From the NCBI GenBank assembly GCA_944366945.1, contig CALVWJ010000005.1, forward strand, positions 1 to 64,000: 64,000 nucleotides of DNA. The letters run 5' to 3'. The position numbers were made by a program, and so were the translations under genes. The notes under the pieces are model-generated. The model made no database searches, was not told where the DNA came from, and saw only the letters and a program-made list of their open reading frames with translations. Source of the DNA: an uncultured Clostridia bacterium. Lineage in GTDB: Bacteria; Bacillota; Clostridia; Christensenellales; CAG-138. Below, piece by piece: positions 8,764 to 20,279 of the stretch (its first letter is position 1; every line of letters begins with the position of its first letter).

Positions 8764-9714
8764 ATGGCTGAAGAATCCAATTACATCCTTGAGGTAAAGC
8801 ATCTCTGCCAGCACTTCAGCTCCGGCAGAGGCAAGAACAAGCTGCTCGTCAAGGCCGTTGATGATGTAAGCTTTGGCGTAAGACCGGCGGAAACCTTTGG
8901 TTTGGTAGGTGAATCCGGCTGCGGAAAAACTACCACGGGGCGTACCATTATTCGCCTTTATAACCCCACATCCGGCGAAATGTATTTCAATGGGCGCGAT
9001 ATCGCGGGCCCTATGACAAAGGATCTGCGCAGGTATCTAACCGATAACATCGCTATGATCTTCCAGGATCCTATTGAGTCTTTAAACCCGCGCATGACGA
9101 TTGAAGAAATTGTCGGAGAAGGACTTCGTATCCGCGGCATGAAGGATAAAGACGAAGTGCGCGCCCGCGTACACGAGATGCTGGAGAAAGTGGGCTTGAC
9201 CGAAGAGCACGCCACACGCTATCCGCACGAATTCTCCGGTGGTCAGCGGCAGCGTATCGGCATTGCGCGTGCAATGATTATCAAACCTAAGATGATCATT
9301 GCAGACGAGCCTGTTTCGGCGCTCGACGTTTCCATTCAAGCGCAGGTCATCAACCTGCTCAACGATCTGAAGGAGGAAATGGGGCTTACAATCCTCTTCA
9401 TTGCGCACAATCTTTCGGTCGTCAAATATTTCTCCGACCGCATCGGCGTAATGTATTATGGCCGCCTGGTTGAAATTGCGCGCGGGGATGATCTTTACCG
9501 TTGCCCGCTGCATCCTTATACCAAGGCGCTGCTTTCCGCGATTCCGGAACCCAACCCCATCACTGAACGCACGCGCAAGCGCATCGATTATGACCCGGAG
9601 CGGGATCATGATTATTCGGTGGAAAAGCCTACCATGGTAGAGGTAGCACCGGAGCATTTCGTTTACTGCTCGCCCTCTGAGCTGGAACAATACCAGAAAC
9701 AGCTTGGATTGTAA
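8764..9714 (+). CDS. Peptide ABC transporter ATPase, OppF/DppF type
   Basis: A 316-residue second nucleotide-binding subunit. Walker A is GESGCGKTTTGRT near residue 45, the signature is FSGGQRQRIGIARA, Walker B is MIIADEPVSALD and the switch is IAHN. The C-terminal oligopeptide region starts at HPYTKALLSAIPEPNP. The gene begins 3 bases after the OppD-type stop and ends the five-gene unit just before an intrinsic terminator. Together the unit encodes a complete importer: one receptor, two permeases and two ATPases. Confidence 0.92.
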   Translation: MAEESNYILEVKHLCQHFSSGRGKNKLLVKAVDDVSFGVRPAETFGLVGESGCGKTTTGRTIIRLYNPTSGEMYFNGRDIAGPMTKDLRRYLTDNIAMIFQDPIESLNPRMTIEEIVGEGLRIRGMKDKDEVRARVHEMLEKVGLTEEHATRYPHEFSGGQRQRIGIARAMIIKPKMIIADEPVSALDVSIQAQVINLLNDLKEEMGLTILFIAHNLSVVKYFSDRIGVMYYGRLVEIARGDDLYRCPLHPYTKALLSAIPEPNPITERTRKRIDYDPERDHDYSVEKPTMVEVAPEHFVYCSPSELEQYQKQLGL

Positions 9715-9735
9715 TCTGTTTTTCAACACATTCCG

Positions 9736-9766
9736 AAAGCCGCAGTGCATTTGCGCTGCGGCTTTT
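9736..9766 (+). terminator. Intrinsic terminator of the peptide importer operon
   Basis: AAGCCGCAG pairs with CTGCGGCTT, with the stem extendable into the loop through TGCA/TGCG, followed by TTTT. It begins about 20 bases after the last ATPase stop. Confidence 0.8.
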
Positions 9767-9980
9767 AGTTAATGAAGGCTTACAGCGTATTTTCTCCCTT
9801 TGCGGACGGGATTCATGCACAGCCCCGGTAAAGCGTTCCAAAGGAGAAAACAATTGGCTCCTTCCACGAGAAACTATGCGTCCATCCAAGGCGGAATGCC
9901 GTTTTGCATTTGTGATCCGCTGCCCGCGGCGCGTTCTGCCCCAACGCCCCCCCTGCTTCGCCATGCGGCGGCACACGGTT

Positions 9981-10000
9981 CGCACACAAGAACCATCGCC
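9981..10000 (-). repeat. Short interspersed repeat, copy A
   Basis: Read on the minus strand this is GGCGATGGTTCTTGTGTGCG. It resembles copies at 10204 and 44730 over the core GGCRATGGTT(T)CTTGTG, with one T missing. It is the least similar of the three copies. Confidence 0.45.
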
Positions 10001-10203
10001 TAAAAAGCATCCGTCCATTCGCCCAAAGCCGCGTTGTATCCTGCCTGCTGTTAAACTGCTTTGTTCTTGATGCAAATGAAGCGAGCATAGCTCCATAACC
10101 TTGAAAGGAAGCGGATCTGCTGTATAGGGACAAAAAAGATGGCCGATGCGGTATTTTACTTTTCCAACAATGCAGCGCGATTGACGCGATGGGTCTCCTT
10201 GGG

Positions 10204-10230
10204 GGCGATGGTTTCTTGTGCCGCCGTTCT
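10204..10230 (+). repeat. Short interspersed repeat, copy B
   Basis: GGCGATGGTTTCTTGTG followed by CCGCCGTTCT. It matches copy C at 44730-44756 at nearly every position over about 26 bases, although the two sites are 34 kb apart and both lie outside genes. Confidence 0.55.
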
Positions 10231-10317
10231 CGAATAATAGCAGCACAGCCTTTCATATATGCGTATGCAACCTCGCAATCCACATCCACAGCGCGAATGT
10301 TTGGTTCAATTGACCGC

Positions 10318-10346
10318 TTGACAACGGATGTGATGTATGGTAGTAT
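10318..10346 (+). promoter_or_regulatory. Promoter of the ilv-leu operon
   Basis: Consensus TTGACA at 10318-10323 and TAGTAT at 10341-10346 with exactly 17 bases between them. Transcription would begin near 10353, just ahead of the T-box leader. Confidence 0.85.
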
Positions 10347-10352
10347 GGCAAA

Positions 10353-10639
10353 GAATTGAATCCGTATAAATACGCTGACGGAATTATGCCTGCATCAGAT
10401 GGCTCAGAGAGCCGGCGGTTGCTGCGAGCCGGCCCAGAAAATGCAGCGCAGTCTCCTTCCCGAGTAGGATGCCCCAACCACGGTCTAGTAAGGCATCCCG
10501 GCCGCCCCGTTACAGGCTAGGAGCTTGTTTGAGCTCTGAACGCGAGTGATCGTCCATTCCCAAAACGCGGTGGAATGCGATAATCAGGGTGGTACCGCGA
10601 GTTTTCGTCCCTGAAGCCAATCGGCTTCAGGGTTTTTTT
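10353..10639 (+). promoter_or_regulatory. T-box leader of the BCAA operon, probably leucine-responsive
   Basis: The leader contains the T-box motif AGGGTGGTACCGCG at 10586-10599, which pairs with the acceptor end of uncharged tRNA. Stem I distal text AGAGAGCCGGCGGTTG begins near 10405. A terminator (CCCTGAAGCC/GGCTTCAGGG plus seven T) lies at 10609-10639. Aligning Stem I with the asnB T-box in this window (GCGC, 3-4 bases, then codon) points to CTC at 10453-10455, a leucine codon, as specifier. GTC (valine) at 10451-10453 is the alternative. When the matching tRNA is uncharged, the antiterminator should form and let transcription into ilvB. Confidence 0.88.
10609..10639 (+). terminator. T-box-controlled terminator
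   Basis: A 10-bp perfect stem with loop AATC followed by TTTTTTT. It is mutually exclusive with the antiterminator that includes the T-box motif just upstream. Confidence 0.88.
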
Positions 10640-10703
10640 AAAAGATATAACCCTGCCGCACCGGCTTGCGCGCCGGTTAGGCGGGTTCCGGAGGGTTTTC
10701 TAC

Positions 10704-12410
10704 ATGCAAATGACAGGCGCAAAAATTTTGATGGAATGCCTGCTGGAGCAAGGCGTTGATACGGTATTTGGTTACCCCGGCGGCACCATCTTGAACGTCT
10801 ATGACGAGCTCTATCGCTATCGCGGCCAGATTCGCCACATCTTGACCTCCCATGAGCAGGGCGCTGCCCATGCGGCCGATGGCTATGCTCGCTCCACCGG
10901 CAAGGTGGGCGTATGCTTCGCCACCTCGGGCCCGGGCTGCACCAACCTCACGACCGGCATCGCCACAGCGTATATGGATTCCTCCCCGGTGGTGTTTATT
11001 ACCTGCAACGTAGCAGAAAACCTGGTGGGCAAGGATTCCTTCCAGGAGGTTGACATCACTGGCATTACCATGCCTATTACAAAATGCAATTACATGGTGC
11101 GCAATGCTGCACAGCTTGCTGACATCGTGCGCGAAGCGTTTGCCATCGCCCGCGGCGGACGCCCCGGCCCGGTGCTCATCGACATCGTGAAAAACGCAAC
11201 CGCACAAACTGTGGAATTTGCATCCCTGCCCCGCGAAGCACATGCCTCGGAAGGGCGTCTCGGCGCGCTCATCAAGCGGGCTTCCCATGACCTTAAAACT
11301 CCTGAGCCGGATCGCAACGATGTGCATAAGCTCGTTGAAATGATCCGCGCCTCCGAAAAGCCGCTCTTGATCTGCGGCGGCGGCGTGGTACGCGGACGGG
11401 CAGACCATGAATTCCTTGCGTTTGCGGAACGGATTGACGCTCCTGTGGCCGTAACGGTCATGGGCGCCGGCGGCTTCAAGGGCCGCAATCCGCTTACCAC
11501 AGGCATGATTGGCATGCACGGTTCGCAGGCTTCCAACATGGCATGCGATAGCTGCGACCTGCTCATTGCAGTGGGTTGCCGTTTTTCCGACCGCGTTGCG
11601 CTTGACCCGGCAAGCTTTGCAAGCCAGGCCCAAATCGTGCAGATCGATATCGACCGTTCCGAAATCAACAAGAACGTGCAGACCGATCACCACATTATCG
11701 GCGATGCAAAGCGGGTATTGCAGCTGCTTTTGGAAGATCTCCCGCAGATGAGCCATAAGCCCTGGAAGGACTATGTGTTTTCCTTCAAAACGGAAACGGA
11801 ATACGACGAGGAGGCCAGCACCCTCACGCCCAAACAGATCACGGATGCCATTGCCCGGCTCATGCCGATGGATACCATGGTTGCCACGGATGTGGGCCAG
11901 CACCAGATGTGGGCCATCCAGCATTTCCATTTCGACTATCCCGGCCAGCTTTTGACCTCCGGTGGTTTCGGCACGATGGGCTTTGGCCTCGGCGCCGCCA
12001 TTGGCGCCAAGATTGGCAACCCCGAAAAAACCGTGATCCACATCACGGGGGATGGCAGCTTCCGCATGAACTGCAATGAGCTTGCGACCGAGCAGTATTA
12101 TGACGTCCCGGTCATCACTTTTATCTTCAACAACAACACGCTCGGGATGGTGCGCCAATGGCAAACGCTCATCTATGATAAGCGGTATTCCGAAACAACG
12201 CTCGACCGCGCGCCCAACTTTGTGAAGCTCGCCGAGGCCTATGGCCTGCGCGGCAAGCGCGTGAGCAACGTAAAAGAGCTGGAAGCCGCGATCACGGAAG
12301 CGATGGAATGGAACCATGGCTATATCATCGACTGCGCCATCGACCAGGACGAAATGGTACGCCCGATGGTAAACGGCGGCAGCCGCATTACCCAGTTCAT
12401 TATTGATTAA
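10704..12410 (+). CDS. ilvB: Acetolactate synthase, large (catalytic) subunit
   Basis: A 568-residue thiamine-diphosphate enzyme. It condenses two pyruvates to acetolactate (Val/Leu) or pyruvate plus 2-oxobutyrate to acetohydroxybutyrate (Ile). The catalytic Glu is E51 in SHEQG. The ThDP/Mg motif starts at GDG 449-451 and ends at NNNT about 28 residues later. The central FAD-binding-like domain spans roughly residues 190-330. GGAGG lies 9 bases before the ATG. It is the first gene after the T-box. The regulatory subunit gene follows 13 bases after the stop, as expected for a biosynthetic rather than a catabolic enzyme. Confidence 0.96.
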   Translation: MQMTGAKILMECLLEQGVDTVFGYPGGTILNVYDELYRYRGQIRHILTSHEQGAAHAADGYARSTGKVGVCFATSGPGCTNLTTGIATAYMDSSPVVFITCNVAENLVGKDSFQEVDITGITMPITKCNYMVRNAAQLADIVREAFAIARGGRPGPVLIDIVKNATAQTVEFASLPREAHASEGRLGALIKRASHDLKTPEPDRNDVHKLVEMIRASEKPLLICGGGVVRGRADHEFLAFAERIDAPVAVTVMGAGGFKGRNPLTTGMIGMHGSQASNMACDSCDLLIAVGCRFSDRVALDPASFASQAQIVQIDIDRSEINKNVQTDHHIIGDAKRVLQLLLEDLPQMSHKPWKDYVFSFKTETEYDEEASTLTPKQITDAIARLMPMDTMVATDVGQHQMWAIQHFHFDYPGQLLTSGGFGTMGFGLGAAIGAKIGNPEKTVIHITGDGSFRMNCNELATEQYYDVPVITFIFNNNTLGMVRQWQTLIYDKRYSETTLDRAPNFVKLAEAYGLRGKRVSNVKELEAAITEAMEWNHGYIIDCAIDQDEMVRPMVNGGSRITQFIID

Positions 12411-12423
12411 AGGAGGCAGCCCC

Positions 12424-13975
<1,552 letters not shown>

Positions 13976-13982
13976 ACCATAC

Positions 13983-14018
13983 TTTTTGGGGGAAGCGGAA
14001 CACTCCGCTTCCCCCAAA
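13983..14018. other. Long intercistronic hairpin between ilvC and ilvD
   Basis: TTTTGGGGGAAGCGGA pairs perfectly with TCCGCTTCCCCCAAAA across a 4-base loop. There is no U-run after it on the plus strand, so it is more likely an mRNA-stabilising or partial-pause element than a terminator. The 200-base gap is otherwise empty. Confidence 0.7.
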
Positions 14019-14176
14019 ATACAAGCTGCACCTTTAAAAGCAGCTTTTGGTGCCGCCCTGGGGCAAGGGACGGCAGCCTGCACCGGGCAGAGAGGATTTC
14101 CGCTCTCTCCGGCCGGCGCGCAGAGAGTATTTTCCCTGCGCTGCTTTTCTATCTAGGATAATTAAGGGGGATTTTC

Positions 14177-15838
14177 ATGCTTTCCGACCACATCAAAAAC
14201 GGCGTGGAGCGCGCGCCGAACCGCAGCCTGCTTTACGCGCTCGGCTATACGGAGGAAGAAATCAGCCGCCCGATCATCGGCGTTGTAACTTCCTTTAACG
14301 AAATCGTCCCTGGGCACATGAACCTCGACAAGATCGCCGAAGCGGTCAAAGCCGGCGTGCGTGCAGCGGGCGGCACACCCGTGCTGTTCCCGGCCATCGC
14401 AGTGTGCGACGGCATCGCCATGGGACATATCGGCATGAAATACTCGCTCGTTACGCGCGATCTCATCGCCGACTCCACCGAGGCCATGGCGCTCGCGCAT
14501 CAGTTTGATGGGCTCGTGATGATCCCCAATTGCGATAAAAATGTGCCCGGCCTGCTCATGGCTGCGGCGCGCATCAATATTCCTACCATTCTTTGTTCGG
14601 GCGGCCCCATGCTCGCAGGGCATTTGAAGGACGGCCGGCGCACCTGCCTGAGCCACATGTTCGAGGCGGTCGGCGCCTACCACGCGGGCACGCTGGATGC
14701 AGACGGCGTGCGCGAATATGAAGAAAACGCATGCCCCACCTGCGGCTCCTGCTCGGGCATGTACACCGCAAATTCCATGAACTGCCTCGCTGAAGCCATC
14801 GGCATGGCGCTCCCCGGAAACGGCACCATTCCCGCCGTTTATTCCGCTCGTTTGCGCCTTGCTAAGCATGCCGGCATGCAGGTCATGGAACTCGTTAAGA
14901 AGAATATCCGCCCGCGCGATATCATGACCGAAGCCGCATTCCACAATGCGGAAACCGTGGATATGGCGCTGGGCTGCTCTACCAACACCATGCTGCATCT
15001 GCCCGCCATCGCGCATGAAGCGGGCGTGAAGATCAGCCTGGATGCCGCAAACGCCATCAGCGCAAAAACCCCCAACCTTTGCCATCTTGCACCTGCAGGC
15101 GATACCTTTATGGAGGATCTTGACCGTGCAGGCGGCGTAGCAGCCGTAATGAAGGAACTTGCGAAGAAGGATCTATTGGATCTTGGCGTTATGACCGTAA
15201 CGGGGAACGCGCTTGGTGAAACCGTGAACGCCGCGGAAAACCGCGATCCCGCAATCATCCGCCCCATCGATCAGCCGTATTCGCAAAACGGCGGCATCGC
15301 GGTGCTCAAGGGCAACCTTGCGCAGGATGGATGCGTTGTAAAACAATCCGCCGTTGCCCCCGAAATGATGCGGCATGAAGGGCCCGCACGGGTGTTTGAT
15401 TCCGAGGAAGACGCCATCGCCGCAATCTATGCCAAGAAGATCAACCCCGGCGATGTGGTCGTCATCCGCTATGAAGGGCCTAAGGGAGGCCCCGGCATGC
15501 GCGAAATGCTCAACCCCACCTCCGCAATCTGCGGCATGGGGCTTGGCGAAAGCGTTGCACTCATTACCGATGGCCGCTTCTCCGGCGCAACGCGCGGCGC
15601 TTCCATCGGGCATGTAAGCCCCGAGGCTGCAGCAGGCGGCACGATCGCGCTTGTGGAAGAAGGCGACCGCATCCGCATCGATATCCCTGCCTGCGAGATC
15701 ACGCTGCTCGTGCCGGACGATGTGCTTGCCCAGCGCAAGGCCGCATGGGTCTGCCCGGAGCTCAAGGTCAAAACGGGGTATCTTGCGCGCTACGCGAAGC
15801 TCGTTTCCTCTGCCGACCAGGGTGCAATTTTGCAATAA
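14177..15838 (+). CDS. ilvD: Dihydroxy-acid dehydratase
   Basis: A 553-residue iron-sulfur dehydratase that converts 2,3-dihydroxy-3-methyl acids to the 2-oxo acids, the common step for Val, Leu and Ile. Cluster cysteines are seen in PNCDKNVPG (near residue 119) and [18 protein letters not shown] (near 183-200). The substrate-binding segment is [13 protein letters not shown] near 270. [20 protein letters not shown] near the C-terminus is the second family signature. GGGGG precedes the ATG. It is separated from ilvC by 200 bases holding a strong hairpin, but lies in the same orientation and is followed closely by leuA. Confidence 0.96.
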   Translation: MLSDHIKNGVERAPNRSLLYALGYTEEEISRPIIGVVTSFNEIVPGHMNLDKIAEAVKAGVRAAGGTPVLFPAIAVCDGIAMGHIGMKYSLVTRDLIADSTEAMALAHQFDGLVMIPNCDKNVPGLLMAAARINIPTILCSGGPMLAGHLKDGRRTCLSHMFEAVGAYHAGTLDADGVREYEENACPTCGSCSGMYTANSMNCLAEAIGMALPGNGTIPAVYSARLRLAKHAGMQVMELVKKNIRPRDIMTEAAFHNAETVDMALGCSTNTMLHLPAIAHEAGVKISLDAANAISAKTPNLCHLAPAGDTFMEDLDRAGGVAAVMKELAKKDLLDLGVMTVTGNALGETVNAAENRDPAIIRPIDQPYSQNGGIAVLKGNLAQDGCVVKQSAVAPEMMRHEGPARVFDSEEDAIAAIYAKKINPGDVVVIRYEGPKGGPGMREMLNPTSAICGMGLGESVALITDGRFSGATRGASIGHVSPEAAAGGTIALVEEGDRIRIDIPACEITLLVPDDVLAQRKAAWVCPELKVKTGYLARYAKLVSSADQGAILQ

Positions 15839-15853
15839 ATTATGAGGTGAAGC

Positions 15854-17410
15854 ATGAAGCAGATCAAGATTTTTGATACCACGCTGCGCGATGGCGAGCA
15901 ATCGCCGGGATGCAGCATGAACCTGCAGGAAAAGATCGAAGTGGCTCGCTGCCTGGAACGGCTGAAGGTGGATGTGATCGAGGCCGGGTTTGCGATCTCC
16001 TCTCCGGGCGATTTTGAATCCGTGGAAACCATTGCGCGCACGGTGAAGGATTGCACCGTTGCCTCCCTCGCGCGCGCTGCCGTAAAGGATATCGACGCTG
16101 CCTGGGACGCCGTAAAGCAGGCGGCTGATCCGCGCATCCATCTGTTTATCGCCACCTCGCCGCTGCACATGGAATACAAACTTCGCATGACGCCCGAAGA
16201 GGTTTTGGAAAAGGCTGCCGCGATGGTCGCTTATGCGAAGCAATACTGCGCAAACATCGAATTCTCTGCAGAGGATGCAACGCGCAGCGATCCTGCCTTC
16301 CTTGCAAAGGTGGTAGAAGCTGCCATCCGCAACGGCGCAACAACCGTGAATATCCCGGATACGGTGGGCTATACCACGCCGAATGAAATGCGCGCGCTAA
16401 TCGAATACCTGCGCGCCAACGTGGAAAACAGCGACCGTGCCGATTTTTCCGTGCACTGCCACAACGATCTTGGCATGGCCACCGCCAACTCGCTTGCAGG
16501 CGTGCTCGGCGGCGCAACGCAGATCGAATGCACGATCAACGGCCTGGGCGAACGCGCGGGCAACACCTCTCTCGAAGAAGTCGTGATGGCCATGCGCACC
16601 CGTTCGGATGTGTTTGCGGCCACAACGCGCATCGATACGACGCAGATCTACCGCACGAGCAAGACGGTCTATGACATCATCGGCCAGAGCGCACCGCTGA
16701 ACAAGCCCATCGTAGGCCGCAACGCCTTTATGCACGAAGCAGGCATCCACCAGCACGGCGTGCTCGCCAACAAGCAGACCTACGAGATCATGACGCCGGA
16801 ATCCATCGGCATCCGCGCGGACAACATCGTGCTTGGCAAGCACTCCGGAAAGCATGCGTTTGAATCCCACTTGAAGGAGATGGGCTATACGCTCTCGCAG
16901 GAAGAGTTGCTGCGCTGCTTCCAGGAATTCAAGGTGCTCTGCGATAAGAAAAAGACCGTAAACGATGCGGACATTGAAGCGCTCGTAACGCATAACACCA
17001 AGAAGAGCGCTGTTGCCGAAGGCGGCTATGCGCTCGACTGGTTTGCCGTGCACACGAGCAATTTCACCACGGCCACCACAACCATCAGCTTGAAGAAGGG
17101 CGACGAGCGCTTCGAGGAGGTTTGCCTGGGCGATGGGCCGATTGATGCTTCCTTCAACGCCATCGACAAAATCATCAAACCCATCCCGCATTCGTTTGAG
17201 CTCTATACCATCAACTCGATCTCCGAGGGCAAGGATACGCTCGGCAGCGTAACCGTAAAGCTTTCGGCCGGAAACGAAACGTTCACCGGGCGCGGGCTCT
17301 CCACGGACATCATCGAGGCGAGCATCCTTGCCTACATCGAAGCTGCGAACAAGCTTCAGCAAAGCCCGCTTGCCGCAGCGCAAAGCCAGAAGGAAAAAGA
17401 GGAGGCATAA
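15854..17410 (+). CDS. leuA: 2-isopropylmalate synthase
   Basis: A 518-residue enzyme that joins acetyl-CoA to 2-oxoisovalerate, the first committed step to leucine. The HMGL-like TIM barrel opens with [16 protein letters not shown] and carries the metal-binding [32 protein letters not shown] follows near residue 225. The C-terminal 130 or so residues form the LeuA dimer/allosteric domain where leucine binds. GAGGTGA lies just before the ATG, 15 bases after ilvD. Feedback by leucine at this step would add to control by the leader. Confidence 0.95.
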   Translation: MKQIKIFDTTLRDGEQSPGCSMNLQEKIEVARCLERLKVDVIEAGFAISSPGDFESVETIARTVKDCTVASLARAAVKDIDAAWDAVKQAADPRIHLFIATSPLHMEYKLRMTPEEVLEKAAAMVAYAKQYCANIEFSAEDATRSDPAFLAKVVEAAIRNGATTVNIPDTVGYTTPNEMRALIEYLRANVENSDRADFSVHCHNDLGMATANSLAGVLGGATQIECTINGLGERAGNTSLEEVVMAMRTRSDVFAATTRIDTTQIYRTSKTVYDIIGQSAPLNKPIVGRNAFMHEAGIHQHGVLANKQTYEIMTPESIGIRADNIVLGKHSGKHAFESHLKEMGYTLSQEELLRCFQEFKVLCDKKKTVNDADIEALVTHNTKKSAVAEGGYALDWFAVHTSNFTTATTTISLKKGDERFEEVCLGDGPIDASFNAIDKIIKPIPHSFELYTINSISEGKDTLGSVTVKLSAGNETFTGRGLSTDIIEASILAYIEAANKLQQSPLAAAQSQKEKEEA

Positions 17411-17414
17411 ACCC

Positions 17415-18686
17415 ATGGGCATGACGATGACGGAAAAAATTCTTGCTGCGCATGCTGGCCTGCCCGCAGTCAAAGCGGGCGACCTCATCGAAGCGAAGCT
17501 TGACCTCGTGCTCGGCAATGACATCACCACGCCGGTCGCGATTACCACATTTGAAGCGGCGGGGCTCACGAAGGTGTTTGACCGCGAAAAGATCGCGATT
17601 GTGCTGGATCATTACACCCCCTGCAAGGACATCAAATCCGCTGAGCTCTGCGCCCAGGCGCGCGCTTTTGCGGCAAAGCATGGCATCACCCACCTTTATG
17701 ATGTGGGGGAAGCCGGGATTGAACATGCGCTGCTTCCTGAAAAAGGGCTTGTAGCGCCGGGCGACTGCGTGATCGGCGCGGATTCCCACACCTGCACCTA
17801 CGGCGCCCTGGGTGCGTTTTCCACGGGCGTTGGCTCCACGGACATGGCGGCGGGCATGGCCATCGGGGAAAACTGGTTCAAGGTGCCGGCTGCGATTAAA
17901 GTTACGCTCAAGGGCGCGTTGCGCCCCTATGTGAGCGGCAAGGATGTAATCCTGCACTTGATCGGCCTCATCGGCGTGGACGGCGCGCTGTATCAATCCC
18001 TTGAGTTCACTGGCGAAGGCGTAGCCTCCCTTTCCATGGATGACCGCTTCACCATTGCCAATATGGCCATTGAAGCTGGTGCGAAAAACGGAATTTTCCC
18101 CGTGGATAAGAAGACCATCGCCTATGTAAATGGCCGCGTGAACCGGCCCTATACGGTTTATGAAGCGGATGCGGACGCCCAATATGCGCGCGAAGTCGTC
18201 ATCGACCTTGCAACCCTTGCGCCGACGGTTTCGCTCCCGCACCTGCCCTCCAACACCAAGACCATCGACGAAGCAAAAGGCCTGCCCATCCAGCAGGTGG
18301 TGATCGGCTCATGCACCAATGGCCGCATCTCCGATCTGCGGCAGGCGGCCGCGATCCTCTCTGGCAAGCATGTTGCAAAAGGCGTGCGCTGCATCGTGAT
18401 TCCCGCTACGCAGGAGGTTTCCCTCCAGTGCATCCGCGAAGGGCTTGCGGAAATCTTCATCGCAGCGGGCTGTGCGCTTTCCACCCCCACCTGCGGTCCC
18501 TGTCTGGGCGGCCACATGGGCGTAATGAGCGCAGGCGAGCGCGCGGTTTCCACCACCAACCGCAACTTTGTGGGCAGGATGGGGCATGTCAAGAGCGAAG
18601 TGGTGCTTGCTTCCCCCGCCGTTGCCGCAGCATCCGCTGTGGCGGGCTGCCTTGCCGATCCCAGGGAAATCATGAAAGGAGCGTGA
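17415..18686 (+). CDS. leuC: 3-isopropylmalate dehydratase, large subunit
   Basis: A 423-residue aconitase-superfamily subunit that isomerises 2- to 3-isopropylmalate with LeuD. Cluster ligands are visible in [13 protein letters not shown] near residue 298 and [13 protein letters not shown] near 357-369. [15 protein letters not shown] near 120 is the substrate-side signature. The length fits the bacterial/archaeal short LeuC type rather than the 460-residue enterobacterial type. The ATG at 17415 follows GGAGG by 9 bases and lies 4 bases after the leuA stop. An upstream in-frame start would sit inside leuA. Confidence 0.94.
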   Translation: MGMTMTEKILAAHAGLPAVKAGDLIEAKLDLVLGNDITTPVAITTFEAAGLTKVFDREKIAIVLDHYTPCKDIKSAELCAQARAFAAKHGITHLYDVGEAGIEHALLPEKGLVAPGDCVIGADSHTCTYGALGAFSTGVGSTDMAAGMAIGENWFKVPAAIKVTLKGALRPYVSGKDVILHLIGLIGVDGALYQSLEFTGEGVASLSMDDRFTIANMAIEAGAKNGIFPVDKKTIAYVNGRVNRPYTVYEADADAQYAREVVIDLATLAPTVSLPHLPSNTKTIDEAKGLPIQQVVIGSCTNGRISDLRQAAAILSGKHVAKGVRCIVIPATQEVSLQCIREGLAEIFIAAGCALSTPTCGPCLGGHMGVMSAGERAVSTTNRNFVGRMGHVKSEVVLASPAVAAASAVAGCLADPREIMKGA

Positions 18687-18692
18687 CGCGCC

Positions 18693-19190
18693 ATGGTAAA
18701 AGGCATCGTGCATAAATTCGGCGACAACATCGACACGGATGTTATTATCCCTGCAAGATATTTGAACGCCCCCTCCCCCAAGGAGCTTGCAAAGCACTGC
18801 ATGGAGGATATTGACCCAACCTTTGCTTCCCGCGTAAAACCGGGTGAGATCATCGTGGGCGGGGCGAACTTCGGCTGTGGTTCCTCGCGCGAGCATGCTC
18901 CCATCGCCATCCAGGCGTCGGGCGTGTCCTGCGTGATTGCAGCGAGCTTTGCGCGCATCTTCTATCGCAATGCCATCAACATTGGCTTCCCCATTTTGGA
19001 ATGCCCGGAAGCCGCCCAGGCCATTGCGGATGGCGACACCGTCTCCGTGGATTTCACAAGCGGTACGATTGTGGATGAAACCACGGGGGCACGCTTCCAG
19101 GCCGTTGCATTCCCGGCGTTCATCAACTCCATCATCGAGAAGGGCGGACTGCTCCCCTATCTCAAAGCAAGGCAGGAGGCGCAGCAATGA
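18693..19190 (+). CDS. leuD: 3-isopropylmalate dehydratase, small subunit
   Basis: A 165-residue swivel-domain partner of LeuC. Family text includes [17 protein letters not shown] at the N-terminus and [18 protein letters not shown] near residues 53-70, which positions the substrate. The short length matches the LeuC type found here. It begins 6 bases after leuC and overlaps leuB by 4 bases. Confidence 0.94.
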   Translation: MVKGIVHKFGDNIDTDVIIPARYLNAPSPKELAKHCMEDIDPTFASRVKPGEIIVGGANFGCGSSREHAPIAIQASGVSCVIAASFARIFYRNAINIGFPILECPEAAQAIADGDTVSVDFTSGTIVDETTGARFQAVAFPAFINSIIEKGGLLPYLKARQEAQQ

Positions 19191-20260
19191 ATTATACAAT
19201 CGCGCTCATCAAGGGCGACGGCATCGGCCCGGAAATCGTGACGAGCGCCGTGCGCGTGCTTGAAAAGGTCGGGCAGAAATTCGGCCATCGTTTTGCTTTT
19301 TCCGAATACCTTATGGGCGGCTGCGCCATTGACGCCTGCGGCACGCCGCTGCCGGAAGAAACCGTGCAGGGCTGCCTTGCGAGCGACAGCGTGCTGCTCG
19401 GCGCGGTGGGCGGCCCCAAATGGGACAAAAACCCCGCTGCGTTGCGCCCGGAGAAAGGGCTTCTCGGCATCCGCGCCGCGCTTGGCCTTTACACCAATTT
19501 GCGCCCCGCAAAGCTTTATCCCGCGCTTTCGGCGGAATGCCCGCTGCGCGCAGACATCGTGGAAAAGGGCTTTGACCTTATGATCGTGCGCGAGCTTACG
19601 GGCGGCATCTATTTCGGGGAACGCGGAAGGCGCGATGGAAAATACGGCCCGGAAGCCTACGACACCGAAGCCTACAGCGTCATGGAAATCGAACGCATTG
19701 CCCGCGTTGCCTTTGAAGCGGCAAAAAAGCGCAACGGCAGGCTCGTGAGCATCGATAAGGCCAACGTACTTGAAACCTCCCGCCTCTGGCGTGAAACGAT
19801 GCACCGCATCGCAGCGGAGTACCCGGAAGTAGCCCTTTCCGATATGCTGGTGGACAACGCCGCCATGCAGCTCGTGCGCTGCCCTTCGCAGTTTGATGTA
19901 ATCGTTACTTCCAACATGTTCGGCGATATCCTTTCGGATGAAGCTTCGCAGATCACGGGTTCCATTGGCCTCCTGCCCTCCGCTTCCCTCGGGGATGGCA
20001 CGCGCGGCCTTTATGAGCCCATCCACGGCTCCGCGCCGGACATTGCCGGGCAGGATAAGGCAAACCCCATCGCCACCATCCTCTCCGCCGCAATGATGCT
20101 GCGCTATTCCTTCAGCCTCTCTGCTGAAGCGGATTGCATCGAAGGCGCAGTGGACCGCGTGCTGGCTTCCGGCCTGCGCACAGCGGACCTCATCGGCGCC
20201 GGCAAAGAAACGCCGCTTGGCTGCACGGCCATGACGGATGCGATTCTTGCCGCTATCTGA
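19187..20260 (+). CDS. leuB: 3-isopropylmalate dehydrogenase
   Basis: A 357-residue NAD-dependent decarboxylating dehydrogenase, the last dedicated leucine step before transamination. It shows [13 protein letters not shown] at the N-terminus, the [14 protein letters not shown] active-site segment near residues 132-145, [17 protein letters not shown] near 243 and [15 protein letters not shown] near 270. The ATG overlaps the leuD stop (ATGA). The next gene begins about 20 bases downstream, so transcription clearly continues. Confidence 0.95.
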   Translation: MNYTIALIKGDGIGPEIVTSAVRVLEKVGQKFGHRFAFSEYLMGGCAIDACGTPLPEETVQGCLASDSVLLGAVGGPKWDKNPAALRPEKGLLGIRAALGLYTNLRPAKLYPALSAECPLRADIVEKGFDLMIVRELTGGIYFGERGRRDGKYGPEAYDTEAYSVMEIERIARVAFEAAKKRNGRLVSIDKANVLETSRLWRETMHRIAAEYPEVALSDMLVDNAAMQLVRCPSQFDVIVTSNMFGDILSDEASQITGSIGLLPSASLGDGTRGLYEPIHGSAPDIAGQDKANPIATILSAAMMLRYSFSLSAEADCIEGAVDRVLASGLRTADLIGAGKETPLGCTAMTDAILAAI

Positions 20261-20279
20261 GCAGGAAACGGGATTTGCC

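Larger units (their letters stand above)
9767..10317. other. Gene-free stretch before the BCAA promoter
   Basis: About 550 bases without a supported gene. Open frames on both strands lack ribosome sites and family resemblance. It holds two copies, in opposite orientation, of a short repeat with core GGCGATGGTTTCTTGTG (9981-10000 minus, 10204-10230 plus). A third copy lies in another gene-free stretch near 44740. Confidence 0.5.

Noticed and set aside
9800..10289. Open frames on both strands upstream of the BCAA promoter
   Set aside because: No ribosome sites or recognisable families; they overlap each other and the dispersed repeat copies.
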